Shown here piece by piece: positions 16,238-23,857 of a stretch of DNA of 64,000 bases. Position 1 is the stretch's first letter, and each line of letters opens with the position of its first letter. This stretch comes from Terrimonas pollutisoli (GTDB lineage Bacteria; Bacteroidota; Bacteroidia; Chitinophagales; Chitinophagaceae). Both the position numbers and the translations under genes were made by a program. A model generated the notes under the pieces. It worked only from the letters and a program-made list of their open reading frames with translations. It made no database searches and was not told the origin of the DNA. The stretch is from the NCBI RefSeq assembly GCF_029360765.1, contig NZ_JARKNA010000001.1, positions 558,001 through 622,000 on the forward strand, in the 5' to 3' direction.

Positions 16238-17931
16238 TGATTGTCGACGATTAAGATGCTGTTGAAACCGCTAAAGCCATCAGGCTCACGGTACGGGTTG
16301 TTAATGTCTTCCATCCACGACCGGTCGTCCACAAAAAATTTGTAGAGGTAACGACCGGCTGGCAGCATGGGAATCTCAATTTTCCAGACGCCATTGGTGC
16401 CGGGTTCGAGCAACAACACATCGTGCTCCCAATGATTAAAAGAGCCGGCTAATGATATTTGCGAAGCACACTCATGCTGCACATAAAACCCAATTGTTTT
16501 TTGCCGGCTGTTGATAAGCGGCGAAATTTCCGGTTTGATCATGAGTGGTTTGTTTACGATTTTCAGAATTGCTTTTTTCGGCTGCACTGTTCCAAATCCT
16601 TGTCGTTCGGCAGGAAAATTATTTATTCGTTTCGCGGTACTGAATAGAAGGTGACGGATCATAGCCGGTGTAAGCGTTGGATCGGTCTCCAGCAATTGAG
16701 CAATGATGGAACTAACGATGGGTGCGGCAAAGGATGTTCCGTCGACATGCATATAATGCGGAGAAATATACCTGCAGGTCTGGATGCGCTGCAGTACGGA
16801 GTCTTTTATTAAACCTGCATCACCTGATTGCAAAATTGCTGGATTGATTTGTATATCGCCGGAAAATTTTTCAAAGGCTGTGTATAAGTCGCCTGTTTGC
16901 AGGATGCAATGCAGCGCTTCGGCTTCCCGTTGCTCCCTTGTTTCGGGTAGTATCGGCGCTGCTATCCAAATGGCTGGCGCTACCAGCTCGGGTTTCATGA
17001 TGTCGTCGGCAGTTTTTCCAAACGTAGAATGATAGAGCTTGCCGGCGGGAACGGCCAGTTGATTATCATCATCCGTACCACCCACGGTGATCACGTTGGG
17101 TGAGTTGGCCGGCGCTTTGATCATACCGTTTTCATCATTGCCTGCGGCTGCTACTACCACGATGCCTTCTTCAATTAGTTGTTCCGCCAGCAGGTCCACC
17201 GGGCTTTGCTTGTAGGAAACAGCTTCGTCATTGCCAAGGCTGATATTGACAACACGAATATCATATTCGCGGTGATGCTGCAGAACCCACTGCAAAGCCT
17301 TTACGATATTTTCACTCCTGATACGGGCCTCCCCTAAATCCCCTCCTAAGGAGGGGACTTCGGATACCTTCAGCAATACAAGTTCTGCATCGCTGGCGAT
17401 GCCTTTGTATAAACCTTTGCTGAGATAACCATCACCGGCGCAAACAACGGAGGTCATGGTGCCGTGCCAGGCGGCCCCCTCTAAATCTCCTCCGCCAGTT
17501 GGCGGAGAGACTTTAAGAACCCTATTGTTTGGAATGTCTAATATTAATTTGATGCGGTTTTTATGGGCTGTGAGATCGAGGTGGGGATAGAAGCCACTGT
17601 CGATAAAACAGATGGTGACACCTTTGCCGGTATAGCGGGGATCAGCATTCAACCGCAAACCGGTTGGTAGGATGATAAAATCATCGGCTGATTTAATGGG
17701 GAAATGCGGGCCAATCTCCGGCAATATCCTTTGCTGCATCACCAACTCTGTATGATAATAATCCACGCAGCGGCTGCAGGCTCCATCGTTCACCGTCCAA
17801 TCAGGATTATTTGCTTTGATCTTTTCCAGCACTGCTCTTTCATTATCGAAATGATAACGGTAAAGCAATTTATCGACCTGGTCATTGCAAAGAGGGCACA
17901 ATATGGTAACAGCTTTGCTCATCTTTTGCAA
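16234..17931 (-). CDS. Subtilisin-like (S8) protease with zinc-ribbon-like N-terminus and CBM48-like C-terminus
   Basis: A 565-residue protein without a signal peptide. Residues 12-55 hold two CxxC pairs (CPLC, CSRC) that look like a zinc ribbon. The S8 domain covers about 95-460, with catalytic Asp111 (CFIDSGFYPH), His156 (WHGTMTSVV), Asn265 (AAAGN) and Ser400 (GTSFAAP). Residues ~475-565 resemble an early-set glycogen-binding/CBM48 domain (LAGSFNHWEHD, GVWKIEIPMLPAGRYLYKFFVDD). This order is unusual. Two dispersed repeats are inserted in frame at residues ~142-153 and ~192-202 (SPPTGGGDLEGA, VPSLGGDLGEA). M4 is an alternative start. The substrate is unknown; a cytoplasmic location is inferred from the missing signal. 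Confidence 0.9.
   Translation of the reverse strand: MQKMSKAVTILCPLCNDQVDKLLYRYHFDNERAVLEKIKANNPDWTVNDGACSRCVDYYHTELVMQQRILPEIGPHFPIKSADDFIILPTGLRLNADPRYTGKGVTICFIDSGFYPHLDLTAHKNRIKLILDIPNNRVLKVSPPTGGGDLEGAAWHGTMTSVVCAGDGYLSKGLYKGIASDAELVLLKVSEVPSLGGDLGEARIRSENIVKALQWVLQHHREYDIRVVNISLGNDEAVSYKQSPVDLLAEQLIEEGIVVVAAAGNDENGMIKAPANSPNVITVGGTDDDNQLAVPAGKLYHSTFGKTADDIMKPELVAPAIWIAAPILPETREQREAEALHCILQTGDLYTAFEKFSGDIQINPAILQSGDAGLIKDSVLQRIQTCRYISPHYMHVDGTSFAAPIVSSIIAQLLETDPTLTPAMIRHLLFSTAKRINNFPAERQGFGTVQPKKAILKIVNKPLMIKPEISPLINSRQKTIGFYVQHECASQISLAGSFNHWEHDVLLLEPGTNGVWKIEIPMLPAGRYLYKFFVDDRSWMEDINNPYREPDGFSGFNSILIVDNQ
17328..17357. repeat. In-frame palindromic repeat in the S8 protease gene, copy 1
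   Basis: The sequence CCTCCCCTAAATCCCCTCC followed by TAAGGAGGGGACTT belongs to the CCCCTAAATCCCC palindrome family of this window. It is read through in frame as SLGGDLGEA, between the catalytic His and Ser regions. Confidence 0.75.
17470..17513. repeat. In-frame palindromic repeat in the S8 protease gene, copy 2
   Basis: CCCCCTCTAAATCTCCTCC followed by a GCCAGTTGGC centre and GGAGAGACTT is a diverged copy of the same family, read as SPPTGGGDLEGA just before the catalytic His156. Two copies in one gene is notable. Confidence 0.7.
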
Positions 17932-18107
17932 AGCAACGATGGATTGGAATTTTTGGGTGTCGGGTGGGTGACGGATGAGATGAAAAGAAAGACAAGACTT
18001 CGCAAATCAGTCTTTATGGGTTGTATTTGCGAAAATCATTTAGTTCGTATATTCGGCAATACACACGTTGTGTGGCATCCGAAGTTCGACCAACGACTGC
18101 AATCATT

Positions 18108-18659
18108 ATGAGGACAAGATTACTACAGCGACACAGTTTCATTTTTCTTGTGACTTTGCTTTTTGGGGGGCTTACCGGCTGTAGTGACACGCCAAAGAAA
18201 GTTACCAAAGACGAACAACAATATTCCAGTAATCAGCGGTATTTGTTTCAACTTCTTGATGATTATGAAAGGAATTACCGTGCTGCAAAGGAAACAAATG
18301 AAAGAGAAAAAATTCGGGCAATCTTTCAGGACAGGATGAAGCAATTTCTTGTCGACTCGCTGGGGCGCTACATTGACAGTATGACCGTAATCGTTGACTC
18401 AGTAGTGCAAAAAGATTGGGTTGTAACGACACAGTTTCATTCAAGAAACATAGAGTTCACATATGGCATGAAGTTTCAGGACAGTATGCCGCCTTCAGGA
18501 GACTCGATGTACCAGTTCATGAAAGGCTTTACTCCTGGTCAGCAGGTGAATGTTGGCTTTGTTCATTTGGGCGGTGGTGAACTAAATTACCCTGACGACA
18601 AAAGCAGGAGAACAATGCGGATTTTTGCTTACCCGGTGCCTTTGAAAACTGCCAATTGA
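18108..18659 (+). CDS. Hypothetical lipoprotein
   Basis: A 183-residue protein starting at ATG 18108, with a lipoprotein signal (FIFLVTLLFGGLTGCSD; lipobox LTGC). The mature part is charged and helical at first (DDYERNYRAAKETNEREK), then beta-rich. I recognise no family. The longer frame from 18021 would place about 29 polar residues before the signal and is unlikely. The stop is followed within 12 bases by the attC-like palindrome at 18671. Confidence 0.75.
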   Translation: MRTRLLQRHSFIFLVTLLFGGLTGCSDTPKKVTKDEQQYSSNQRYLFQLLDDYERNYRAAKETNEREKIRAIFQDRMKQFLVDSLGRYIDSMTVIVDSVVQKDWVVTTQFHSRNIEFTYGMKFQDSMPPSGDSMYQFMKGFTPGQQVNVGFVHLGGGELNYPDDKSRRTMRIFAYPVPLKTAN

Positions 18660-18670
18660 AAAGGACGGGC

Positions 18671-18804
18671 ACACAACAGTGCATTGCTGCAAGTGTGGCT
18701 GGACGTAATTCTATTAGGATGCCGAATAAAACGGCATCTGATTAACTTTACTGATCAGCACTGCGGCCAATGCCACACCTGACAGCAATGCTTTAACGTT
18801 AGCG
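18671..18804 (+). repeat. attC-like imperfect palindrome
   Basis: In order the site reads AAC, 3 bases, GCATTGCTG, 3 bases, GTGTGGC, about 72 bases, GCCACAC, 4 bases, CAGCAATGC, 6 bases, GTT. The arms are perfectly complementary apart from the unequal bulges. The AAC/GTT ends and the bulged stem are the general layout of integron attC sites. The centre includes a small stem GATGCCG/CGGCATC. The 14-mer GACGTAATTCTATT in this site also occurs (other strand) in the spacer at 60689-60812. No integrase gene is in the window. Confidence 0.5.
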
Positions 18805-18850
18805 GTAATGCTATGACGACACAAATACCGACAGAAGGCTAAGAATTAAG

Positions 18851-19107
18851 CTTGACTACTACTAATTTTGCTAAAATACTTCAATCGGTTACAAATAAAA
18901 ATCCATTAACAATCCTACACGACCGAATAATACAAGAAGCAAAGAGACTTTTATTTATACAAATGAAAGAAGTAAAACTATTGCTTACGAACTTGGTTTT
19001 GAAAATAAAGCACATTTTAGTAGGTTCTTAAAAATAGAACAGGTTTCAGTCCGAAAGAATTCACAAAAGAAATGTGTATTAAATTTTATGATTTGTGCAT
19101 TTTTTAG
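18851..19107 (+). pseudogene. Frameshifted C-terminal fragment of an AraC-family regulator
   Basis: Translated fragments join into an AraC DNA-binding domain: NFAKILQSVTNKNPLTILHD, RIIQEAKRLLF, then in a second frame TNERSKTIAYELGFENKAHF, SRFL, then in a third frame NRTGFSPKEFTKEM. Two single-base frameshifts (near 18957 and 19030) break the gene and the N-terminal half is missing. The next gene is a YdhR-like protein, a neighbour often seen with AraC regulators. A sequencing error could explain one shift, but not the missing N-terminus. Confidence 0.75.
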
Positions 19108-19122
19108 GTGCTGGTACACTTT

Positions 19123-19130
19123 TACTTTTG
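19123..19130 (+). promoter_or_regulatory. -7 promoter box (TACTTTTG) for the YdhR-like gene
   Basis: An exact TAnnTTTG match 28 bases before the ATG at 19159. A TTG at 19093-19095 is slightly too far upstream to be an ideal -33 element. Confidence 0.45.
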
Positions 19131-19158
19131 CATTATTATTAATTTAAAATATCGAACA

Positions 19159-19467
19159 ATGCAAGCACAAATAATCACTTATCAATTAAATGATATTTCT
19201 CAAGCGGAATATCTTAAGCAAATGGTGGAACCAGATGCACCAATTTTAGCGGAAGTAAAAGGTCTTATTTCAAAAGTTTGGCTCGCAGACATAGAAAAAA
19301 ACACTTTTGGCGGTTTCTATTTATGGGAAAACAAAACGGCAATGGAAGATTTTATGAATTCTGACTTGGTAAAAGCAGTTGTAAGCCGACCGTTCGTAAA
19401 GAATGTTTCTTCGGTTGACTATGAAGTAAATCAGAATGCTTCATTAATTACTCGGGGACTCAAATAG
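19159..19467 (+). CDS. YdhR-like putative monooxygenase (dimeric alpha-beta barrel)
   Basis: A 102-residue protein starting at ATG 19159 (a longer frame from 19108 adds a non-conserved leader). It has the YdhR-type pattern: an N-terminal beta strand (QIITYQLNDIS), VKGLISKVWLADIEKNTFGGFYLWENKTAMEDFM and a final strand pair around VDYEV. These proteins share the ferredoxin-like ABM fold; enzymatic activity is putative. It follows a broken AraC gene that may once have controlled it. Confidence 0.85.
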   Translation: MQAQIITYQLNDISQAEYLKQMVEPDAPILAEVKGLISKVWLADIEKNTFGGFYLWENKTAMEDFMNSDLVKAVVSRPFVKNVSSVDYEVNQNASLITRGLK

Positions 19468-19630
19468 GAATTAGATCTTCTATTGTGTTGACAGAAGCAC
19501 TTCCGCTAACATCGGCCGTTGGCTGCAAGCATAGAAGACCATCCATTCATATAAAGACTTAACAAAATACTTTGGAGCTCCTTTATCAGACATAAACTTT
19601 CTGACATTCATTAAGAGTACATTTAGCGAC

Positions 19631-20032
19631 TTGATCGAGTATAATGTCACAGATAGTAATTATATGCCATCAGAAAAGTCTGGATTGGAGTTAGGTTTTG
19701 TGAATAATGAAGAAGTTTTTGATGAAGACGATAATGTTGTTATTGAAAAAGGCAATCCTATTTTTTCTACCGTCAACATCTTTCCAAAATCTACTCTGAC
19801 TGAACTTCCGTTTAATATCACTTTTGGTGATTACAGAGCGCAAGTTTTTGAAAAAGCGGGAAAGCCCACGCAAACACGACAAGGCGAGGCATCCTTTCTT
19901 GGCTCAGCCTACTTGGTAGACAATTACAAGGTAGGTGATACTGTAGTATCTATCGACTACGAGCCAAAAAGGGAAAGCATCAACTTTATACTAATCAGGG
20001 ATAACAACTTAGTAGAACATTTGAAGCTGTAA
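19631..20032 (+). CDS. 5'-truncated hypothetical protein
   Basis: The open frame extends upstream to a TAG at about 19532 without any ATG, reading DLTKYFGAPLSDINFLTF before the TTG at 19631. This suggests the conserved protein begins earlier and its start has been lost, or that a non-ATG start is used. The visible 133 residues are acidic (NNEEVFDEDDNVVIEKG), without signal or membrane segments. No family is recognised. It lies between two small accessory genes in a region with cassette-like spacers. Confidence 0.5.
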   Translation: MIEYNVTDSNYMPSEKSGLELGFVNNEEVFDEDDNVVIEKGNPIFSTVNIFPKSTLTELPFNITFGDYRAQVFEKAGKPTQTRQGEASFLGSAYLVDNYKVGDTVVSIDYEPKRESINFILIRDNNLVEHLKL

Positions 20033-20206
20033 AATGCCAACAGCAAGCATCGATTGACGAATATGTTGTGGACAAATTATCTTTAACGAGCAGCAAAAAG
20101 TAAATGAAGCTGAAGTTTTCAAATGCTCTTACTTCTTAAGGCTATTCTACTTTGTCTGTAACGTTATTTATAGATAAATTCAAGTTAAATTCAAGAAGAA
20201 CAAGAA

Positions 20207-20692
20207 ATGAAATCTGACGAAAGGAAATCAAGATTAACGTGGCACAAAGACATCTTATTAGCCACACTTGACTACATTCTTGAACAGGCTGTAAAAGATT
20301 TATCAAACAGCGAATATGAATATGTGGTTGAGCATTATCAGCAGCAAAAACAACAGATTGAAAAATATTGTCAACAGGGTAGAATGGACAGGCTTCAGCA
20401 AAAACTCAATAGCTTAGCCGAACACCCAAGGCGAAGAAGTGACTTGGCTTTTCGCAGTTATATCAAAGAAAAAACAGGTCACGATATTGACATTTTTGAA
20501 AGTGTGGAAGCCCGGGTAGATGGGATTATAAGACAAAATCAAATCAGGAATAAAAAGGAACTTCAAGATATCAGTATAATGCTATTCGTTTATGAACAAA
20601 ATCCAATGAAACAGGGGAAGGTTAATGTTTTGAAAAGCTTACTTATTGATTTCGGCAATCGAACTAAATCACCAAAAAATCCTAAATTATAA
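20207..20692 (+). CDS. Hypothetical helical protein
   Basis: A 161-residue, highly charged, Lys/Gln-rich, mostly helical protein with a probable coiled-coil stretch (VVEHYQQQKQQIEKYCQQGRMDRLQQKL). It has no signal peptide, membrane segment or catalytic motif. I do not recognise a family. It has its own upstream gap of 174 bases and is convergent with the barrel gene at 20755. A DNA- or protein-binding role is possible but not supported. Confidence 0.65.
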   Translation: MKSDERKSRLTWHKDILLATLDYILEQAVKDLSNSEYEYVVEHYQQQKQQIEKYCQQGRMDRLQQKLNSLAEHPRRRSDLAFRSYIKEKTGHDIDIFESVEARVDGIIRQNQIRNKKELQDISIMLFVYEQNPMKQGKVNVLKSLLIDFGNRTKSPKNPKL

Positions 20693-20754
20693 ATGGTTGC
20701 AATCGTATTAAGAGATTGTATTTCCACCAATTGCACAAGACCGGGAAATCATTT

Positions 20755-21717
20755 TCAAAAACTAAACTGATACTCCAAACTTGTCACAAACGATCTTGTT
20801 AACCCATCAGGGCGTTGATCTCTTACGACAAATGGCGCACCAATTGAAAGTTCAAAACCATTTCCATTTTTAAGGCGACAGTCAACAAATACATTTCCAT
20901 TCAGTGTAAGCCCGGGAGAGTTATAAATCTTCCGCCTGGTTTTATTATCATCTGCATAGCTGTCATTGCCCAAATGATAAATGCCCAGCAGGCTTGGCCG
21001 TATCGAAAATCGTTCGCCTGTGTGAAAGCTATAAGAAACTCTTCCAACAATATCTCCTCTTCTTTCAAACTCATTGGTAGGCCAGTATTTTAAGGTGAGT
21101 GGTGTAGCCGGGTAATCACCCGGCAGGAATTTATTTTCATTGTTTGCTTTCAGTGGCTGCTGCAAAGCCAGGGTAGCGCCAAAATTTTTCCGGTTATAGT
21201 TCAACGCCAGCACCAGGTCAATCGTACCCAGGCTTGTTTGATAGGGCATGGGTAAGTGAATGCCATGCTTCACAATGTCGGCGCCATCTAAGGGCAGCTT
21301 CAAGCCCAGCACAAAAGATTTCTGCCATTTTTTATTGGCGCCTTTCTTGTCAGCCGGCTGGTCAAAAGCATGGTTGACGGAAAAAAACAAATCTGTCCAG
21401 CCATTGGTATTGGCTAGTTCTCCATTGACAAATGAATAGCCGAGTTTCCCCGTTACAGATGTTTGGTTGGTTATACTCCTTGTGTATTCGAGATAACCGG
21501 TATAGTTGTCGGTTGACCGTTCACCCTTGCCAAAGGCAAAGCCCACTGAAATATCATTCTTCTTTCCTTCTTTTGATTCATGGGCTTCCGCATTGTTTTT
21601 TATCGAATGCAGTGTACATACACCCGCATCGCTGCAGCCCTGAGAATGAGATTGGACAGAAATGATAGTTACAATTGATAAGATCGGAAGTATTTTTTTC
21701 ATTGTTGTTGTTTTCAT
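20755..21717 (-). CDS. Outer-membrane beta-barrel/transporter-like protein
   Basis: A 320-residue protein with a signal peptide (KKILPILSIVTIISVQSHSQ) followed by a short Cys/His-containing stretch (GCSDAGVCTLHSIKNNAEAHES), then long alternating beta strands and a terminal Phe (SLEYQFSF), the normal end of an outer-membrane barrel. Such proteins near metal or aromatic-compound genes are often called transporters, without proof. The frame can be extended to 21786, but that part is made of the repeat GAACATTGAGC/GAGCATTGAAAATTGAAC and is probably not translated. Confidence 0.75.
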   Translation of the reverse strand: MKTTTMKKILPILSIVTIISVQSHSQGCSDAGVCTLHSIKNNAEAHESKEGKKNDISVGFAFGKGERSTDNYTGYLEYTRSITNQTSVTGKLGYSFVNGELANTNGWTDLFFSVNHAFDQPADKKGANKKWQKSFVLGLKLPLDGADIVKHGIHLPMPYQTSLGTIDLVLALNYNRKNFGATLALQQPLKANNENKFLPGDYPATPLTLKYWPTNEFERRGDIVGRVSYSFHTGERFSIRPSLLGIYHLGNDSYADDNKTRRKIYNSPGLTLNGNVFVDCRLKNGNGFELSIGAPFVVRDQRPDGLTRSFVTSLEYQFSF

Positions 21718-21799
21718 TGAACATTGAGCGTTGAGCATTGAAAATTGAACATTTCCTTCACCGCAACAAGAATGTTCAATGCTCAATTTTCAATGTTCA
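21717..21799. repeat. ATTGAACATTGA-type repeat block
   Basis: Direct and inverted copies of TTGAACATT and GAGCATTGAAAATTGAAC fill the space between two minus-strand genes; TTCAATGCTCAATTTTCAATG at the right side is the inverted partner. Related sequence occurs at 56772-56830. It may act as a terminator or attenuator, but it is mainly a dispersed repeat. Confidence 0.6.
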
Positions 21800-22822
21800 T
21801 TATTTATTAACATATTCTTTTATCAATAAGGCGTGTCCATCCGGATCACGCACTATAAATGATTTGTTGTGTATTCCGTTGACATCCTGCTGCACTAATT
21901 CTTTTGAAACAAATTTTGCATGACCGGTTTTGAATTTATTGTATAAAACTTCTGCATCCTTCACGATCAGCTCAGTTTGCCAATGCCAGGCATCATCGGT
22001 TCTTGAATCTGCGGGATAAGGCTTGCCGGGTCCGGGCACGAGGTATTGCAAAAACTCAATGCCCGGGCCTTGTGCGGCCCGGTAACCGGTAATATGCAAC
22101 GATGCTCCTTCTACATTGTTTAAATGCTCCTGTTCTTCGCCCTTGTTCCAGCTATCACCTTTTCGTTCTATGCCCAGCATGTCCCTATAAAAGGCATGAC
22201 TGTTTTCAGTATTGCTCACCCCGATGGCAGTATGGTCGATGCCGAGAAATAATTTGCCGTTGTTCCGATAGCTATCGGGATGCCATTTTCCCAGGCCTTT
22301 TCCTTTTGGAAAAAATATCAGTTCGAGATTGTGCTTATCGGGATCATGAAAGTAAAATGCTTTGATGCCCTCAGCCGCAGGTATAGATTTGGGCAATGTT
22401 TGCGGTGCAGTGGATACATGTTCCACCTTGTATTTCTTTAATTGCCTGTAGGCTTTATCCATATCACTTACCACGATAGCGATATGCTGGAAAAAAAGAT
22501 CATTGCTTTTGGCATCTTCGGGAATGCTGCGGCCACCGGTGGTCAGGTAATCTGTCAGCTCAAGGAATTCATCTCCCAGCTGCAAGCGAACCACTCTTGC
22601 ATTTAACCCAAACAGGCCATTTAGCTTTTCAACTTTTTCACCACTCCACTCCGTGTCACTGATTTTTTTAAAACCCAATACTTCAGTATAGAATTGCACA
22701 GAACGATCCATATCCTTTACCGTCATTCCAATCGCTTCCACTTTGCTCACCTGTGAAAGAGAAATAATGGAAATAAGGATGGCTTTGATTAAAGCCATTG
22801 TATAGCGTAATTTCCTTTTCAT
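21800..22822 (-). CDS. Exported protein with two VOC (glyoxalase/dioxygenase-like) domains
   Basis: A 340-residue protein starting at ATG 22822, with an N-terminal hydrophobic segment (YTMALIKAILISIISLSQVSKV) and two vicinal-oxygen-chelate domains, about residues 30-180 and 195-338. The first begins IGMTVKDMDRSVQFYTEVLGF; the second begins IDHTAIGVSNTENSHAFYRDMLG, and the protein ends FIVRDPDGHALLI. VOC enzymes include glyoxalases and dioxygenases; the reaction is not known. A CCGATAGCTATCGG palindrome (22265-22278) is part of the coding sequence (PDSYR). The frame upstream to 22972 runs through repeats and is not believed. Confidence 0.85.
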   Translation of the reverse strand: MKRKLRYTMALIKAILISIISLSQVSKVEAIGMTVKDMDRSVQFYTEVLGFKKISDTEWSGEKVEKLNGLFGLNARVVRLQLGDEFLELTDYLTTGGRSIPEDAKSNDLFFQHIAIVVSDMDKAYRQLKKYKVEHVSTAPQTLPKSIPAAEGIKAFYFHDPDKHNLELIFFPKGKGLGKWHPDSYRNNGKLFLGIDHTAIGVSNTENSHAFYRDMLGIERKGDSWNKGEEQEHLNNVEGASLHITGYRAAQGPGIEFLQYLVPGPGKPYPADSRTDDAWHWQTELIVKDAEVLYNKFKTGHAKFVSKELVQQDVNGIHNKSFIVRDPDGHALLIKEYVNK

Positions 22823-22857
22823 GTGTTGTTTTTTACATAACTCAAAACTGATTAGCT

Positions 22858-22940
22858 GTTTAAACAGGAGACTCCCACGGAGTCTTATCCATTTATTGTT
22901 ATTGTTTTTTATAAACAGGTAACCACTACGTGGTTTAAGA
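22858..22940. repeat. Tandem pair of palindrome units in the VOC leader
   Basis: Two related units, AAACAGGAGACTCCCACGGA with GTCTTA after it and AAACAGGTAACCACTACGTG with GTTTAA after it, each contain a small palindrome (GACTCCCACGGAGTC and AACCACTACGTGGTT). They lie between the aquaporin stop and the VOC start. Confidence 0.65.
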
Positions 22941-22968
22941 AAGAAACGGTTCAAGGTTAAGAGATCTT

Positions 22969-23808
22969 TCATAAGAATGAGTCTTGCGGTTCGGTAATTT
23001 TACTAGCTGTGTTTTTGATATGCACCACACGACCTTGATTTATGTTCTTTCTTCGTTGGATAAAAAGAAAAACTTCGGTGGCTGTTAACATGCCGGCAAA
23101 AGGAATAAAAAGGTAGATCCAAAAAGATGTCCAAATGCCGGAAGGCAATGCCGATGCAAAACTGCGGACCGGGTTCATACCAAAGCCGCTAATAGGTCCG
23201 GCAATTATTACCCAGCAACAAACCAGGATAGCGGAAACGATCCGGGTATATCTTTTCAACTTTTCATGATGCGAAGTGAATAGTACCATGCTCATCGTGA
23301 TAAAGGCAATGATGTATTCTGTGAGCAATGCATAGCCTGGTCCCCATTTGCCCGGAATGGTAACGGATGAGTTCACCGGCGGATCGGTTAAAATAGTTCC
23401 CATCAATGCCTGCATGATAAAAACTGCTGCTGTGCCACCAATGAATTGAAAGATGACGAAGAACAGAGCATCGTAGCGGCACATTTTGCCGATGCGTAAA
23501 AAACTCAGCGTAACAGCAGGATTGATCTGCGAACCGCTTGGCGCCGTCCAGGGAGAATAAAAAATAAACAGCGCAGTAAATCCCATCATCAATCCCATCA
23601 ACAAATTCTTCGCCATTTCACCAGGGATAGCATTATGCCATGTACTTTTTTCTGAAAAGATCATCGCACTGAAAAAGCAGGCCGAGATCATAAAGATGGC
23701 AAGACCCAATGCTTCCTGCAGGTAGTGTTTCCAGTTTTTACGGAACACTGCCTTCATCTGCTTTGCACCTTTCGTGCCGGTAAATACCTGTATCGGCATT
23801 GCTCTCAT
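22969..23808 (-). CDS. Aquaporin/MIP-family channel
   Basis: A 279-residue membrane protein with six helices and two half-helix motifs: NPA in SGSQINPAVTLSFLRIG and NPV in GFGMNPVRSFASALPSG. The second motif is a variant (NPV for NPA). By family it conducts water or small neutral solutes across the inner membrane. M18 (MKAVFRKNW) is an alternative start. It is longer than usual at the C-terminus, with a charged cytoplasmic tail. It lies 160 bases before the VOC gene on the same strand. Confidence 0.9.
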   Translation of the reverse strand: MRAMPIQVFTGTKGAKQMKAVFRKNWKHYLQEALGLAIFMISACFFSAMIFSEKSTWHNAIPGEMAKNLLMGLMMGFTALFIFYSPWTAPSGSQINPAVTLSFLRIGKMCRYDALFFVIFQFIGGTAAVFIMQALMGTILTDPPVNSSVTIPGKWGPGYALLTEYIIAFITMSMVLFTSHHEKLKRYTRIVSAILVCCWVIIAGPISGFGMNPVRSFASALPSGIWTSFWIYLFIPFAGMLTATEVFLFIQRRKNINQGRVVHIKNTASKITEPQDSFL

Positions 23809-23857
23809 GATGCAAAAAGAAGCAATGTCATGAGTGGATGCTGTCGGGTGTTTGACT

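Noticed and set aside
21717..21786. 23-residue N-terminal extension of the barrel protein
   Set aside because: It is translated from the dispersed TTGAACATTGA repeat and would precede the signal peptide.
22030..22050. GGCACGAGGTATTGC, resembling a sigma-54 -24/-12 promoter
   Set aside because: The GG-GC spacing is one base too long and it lies inside the VOC coding sequence.
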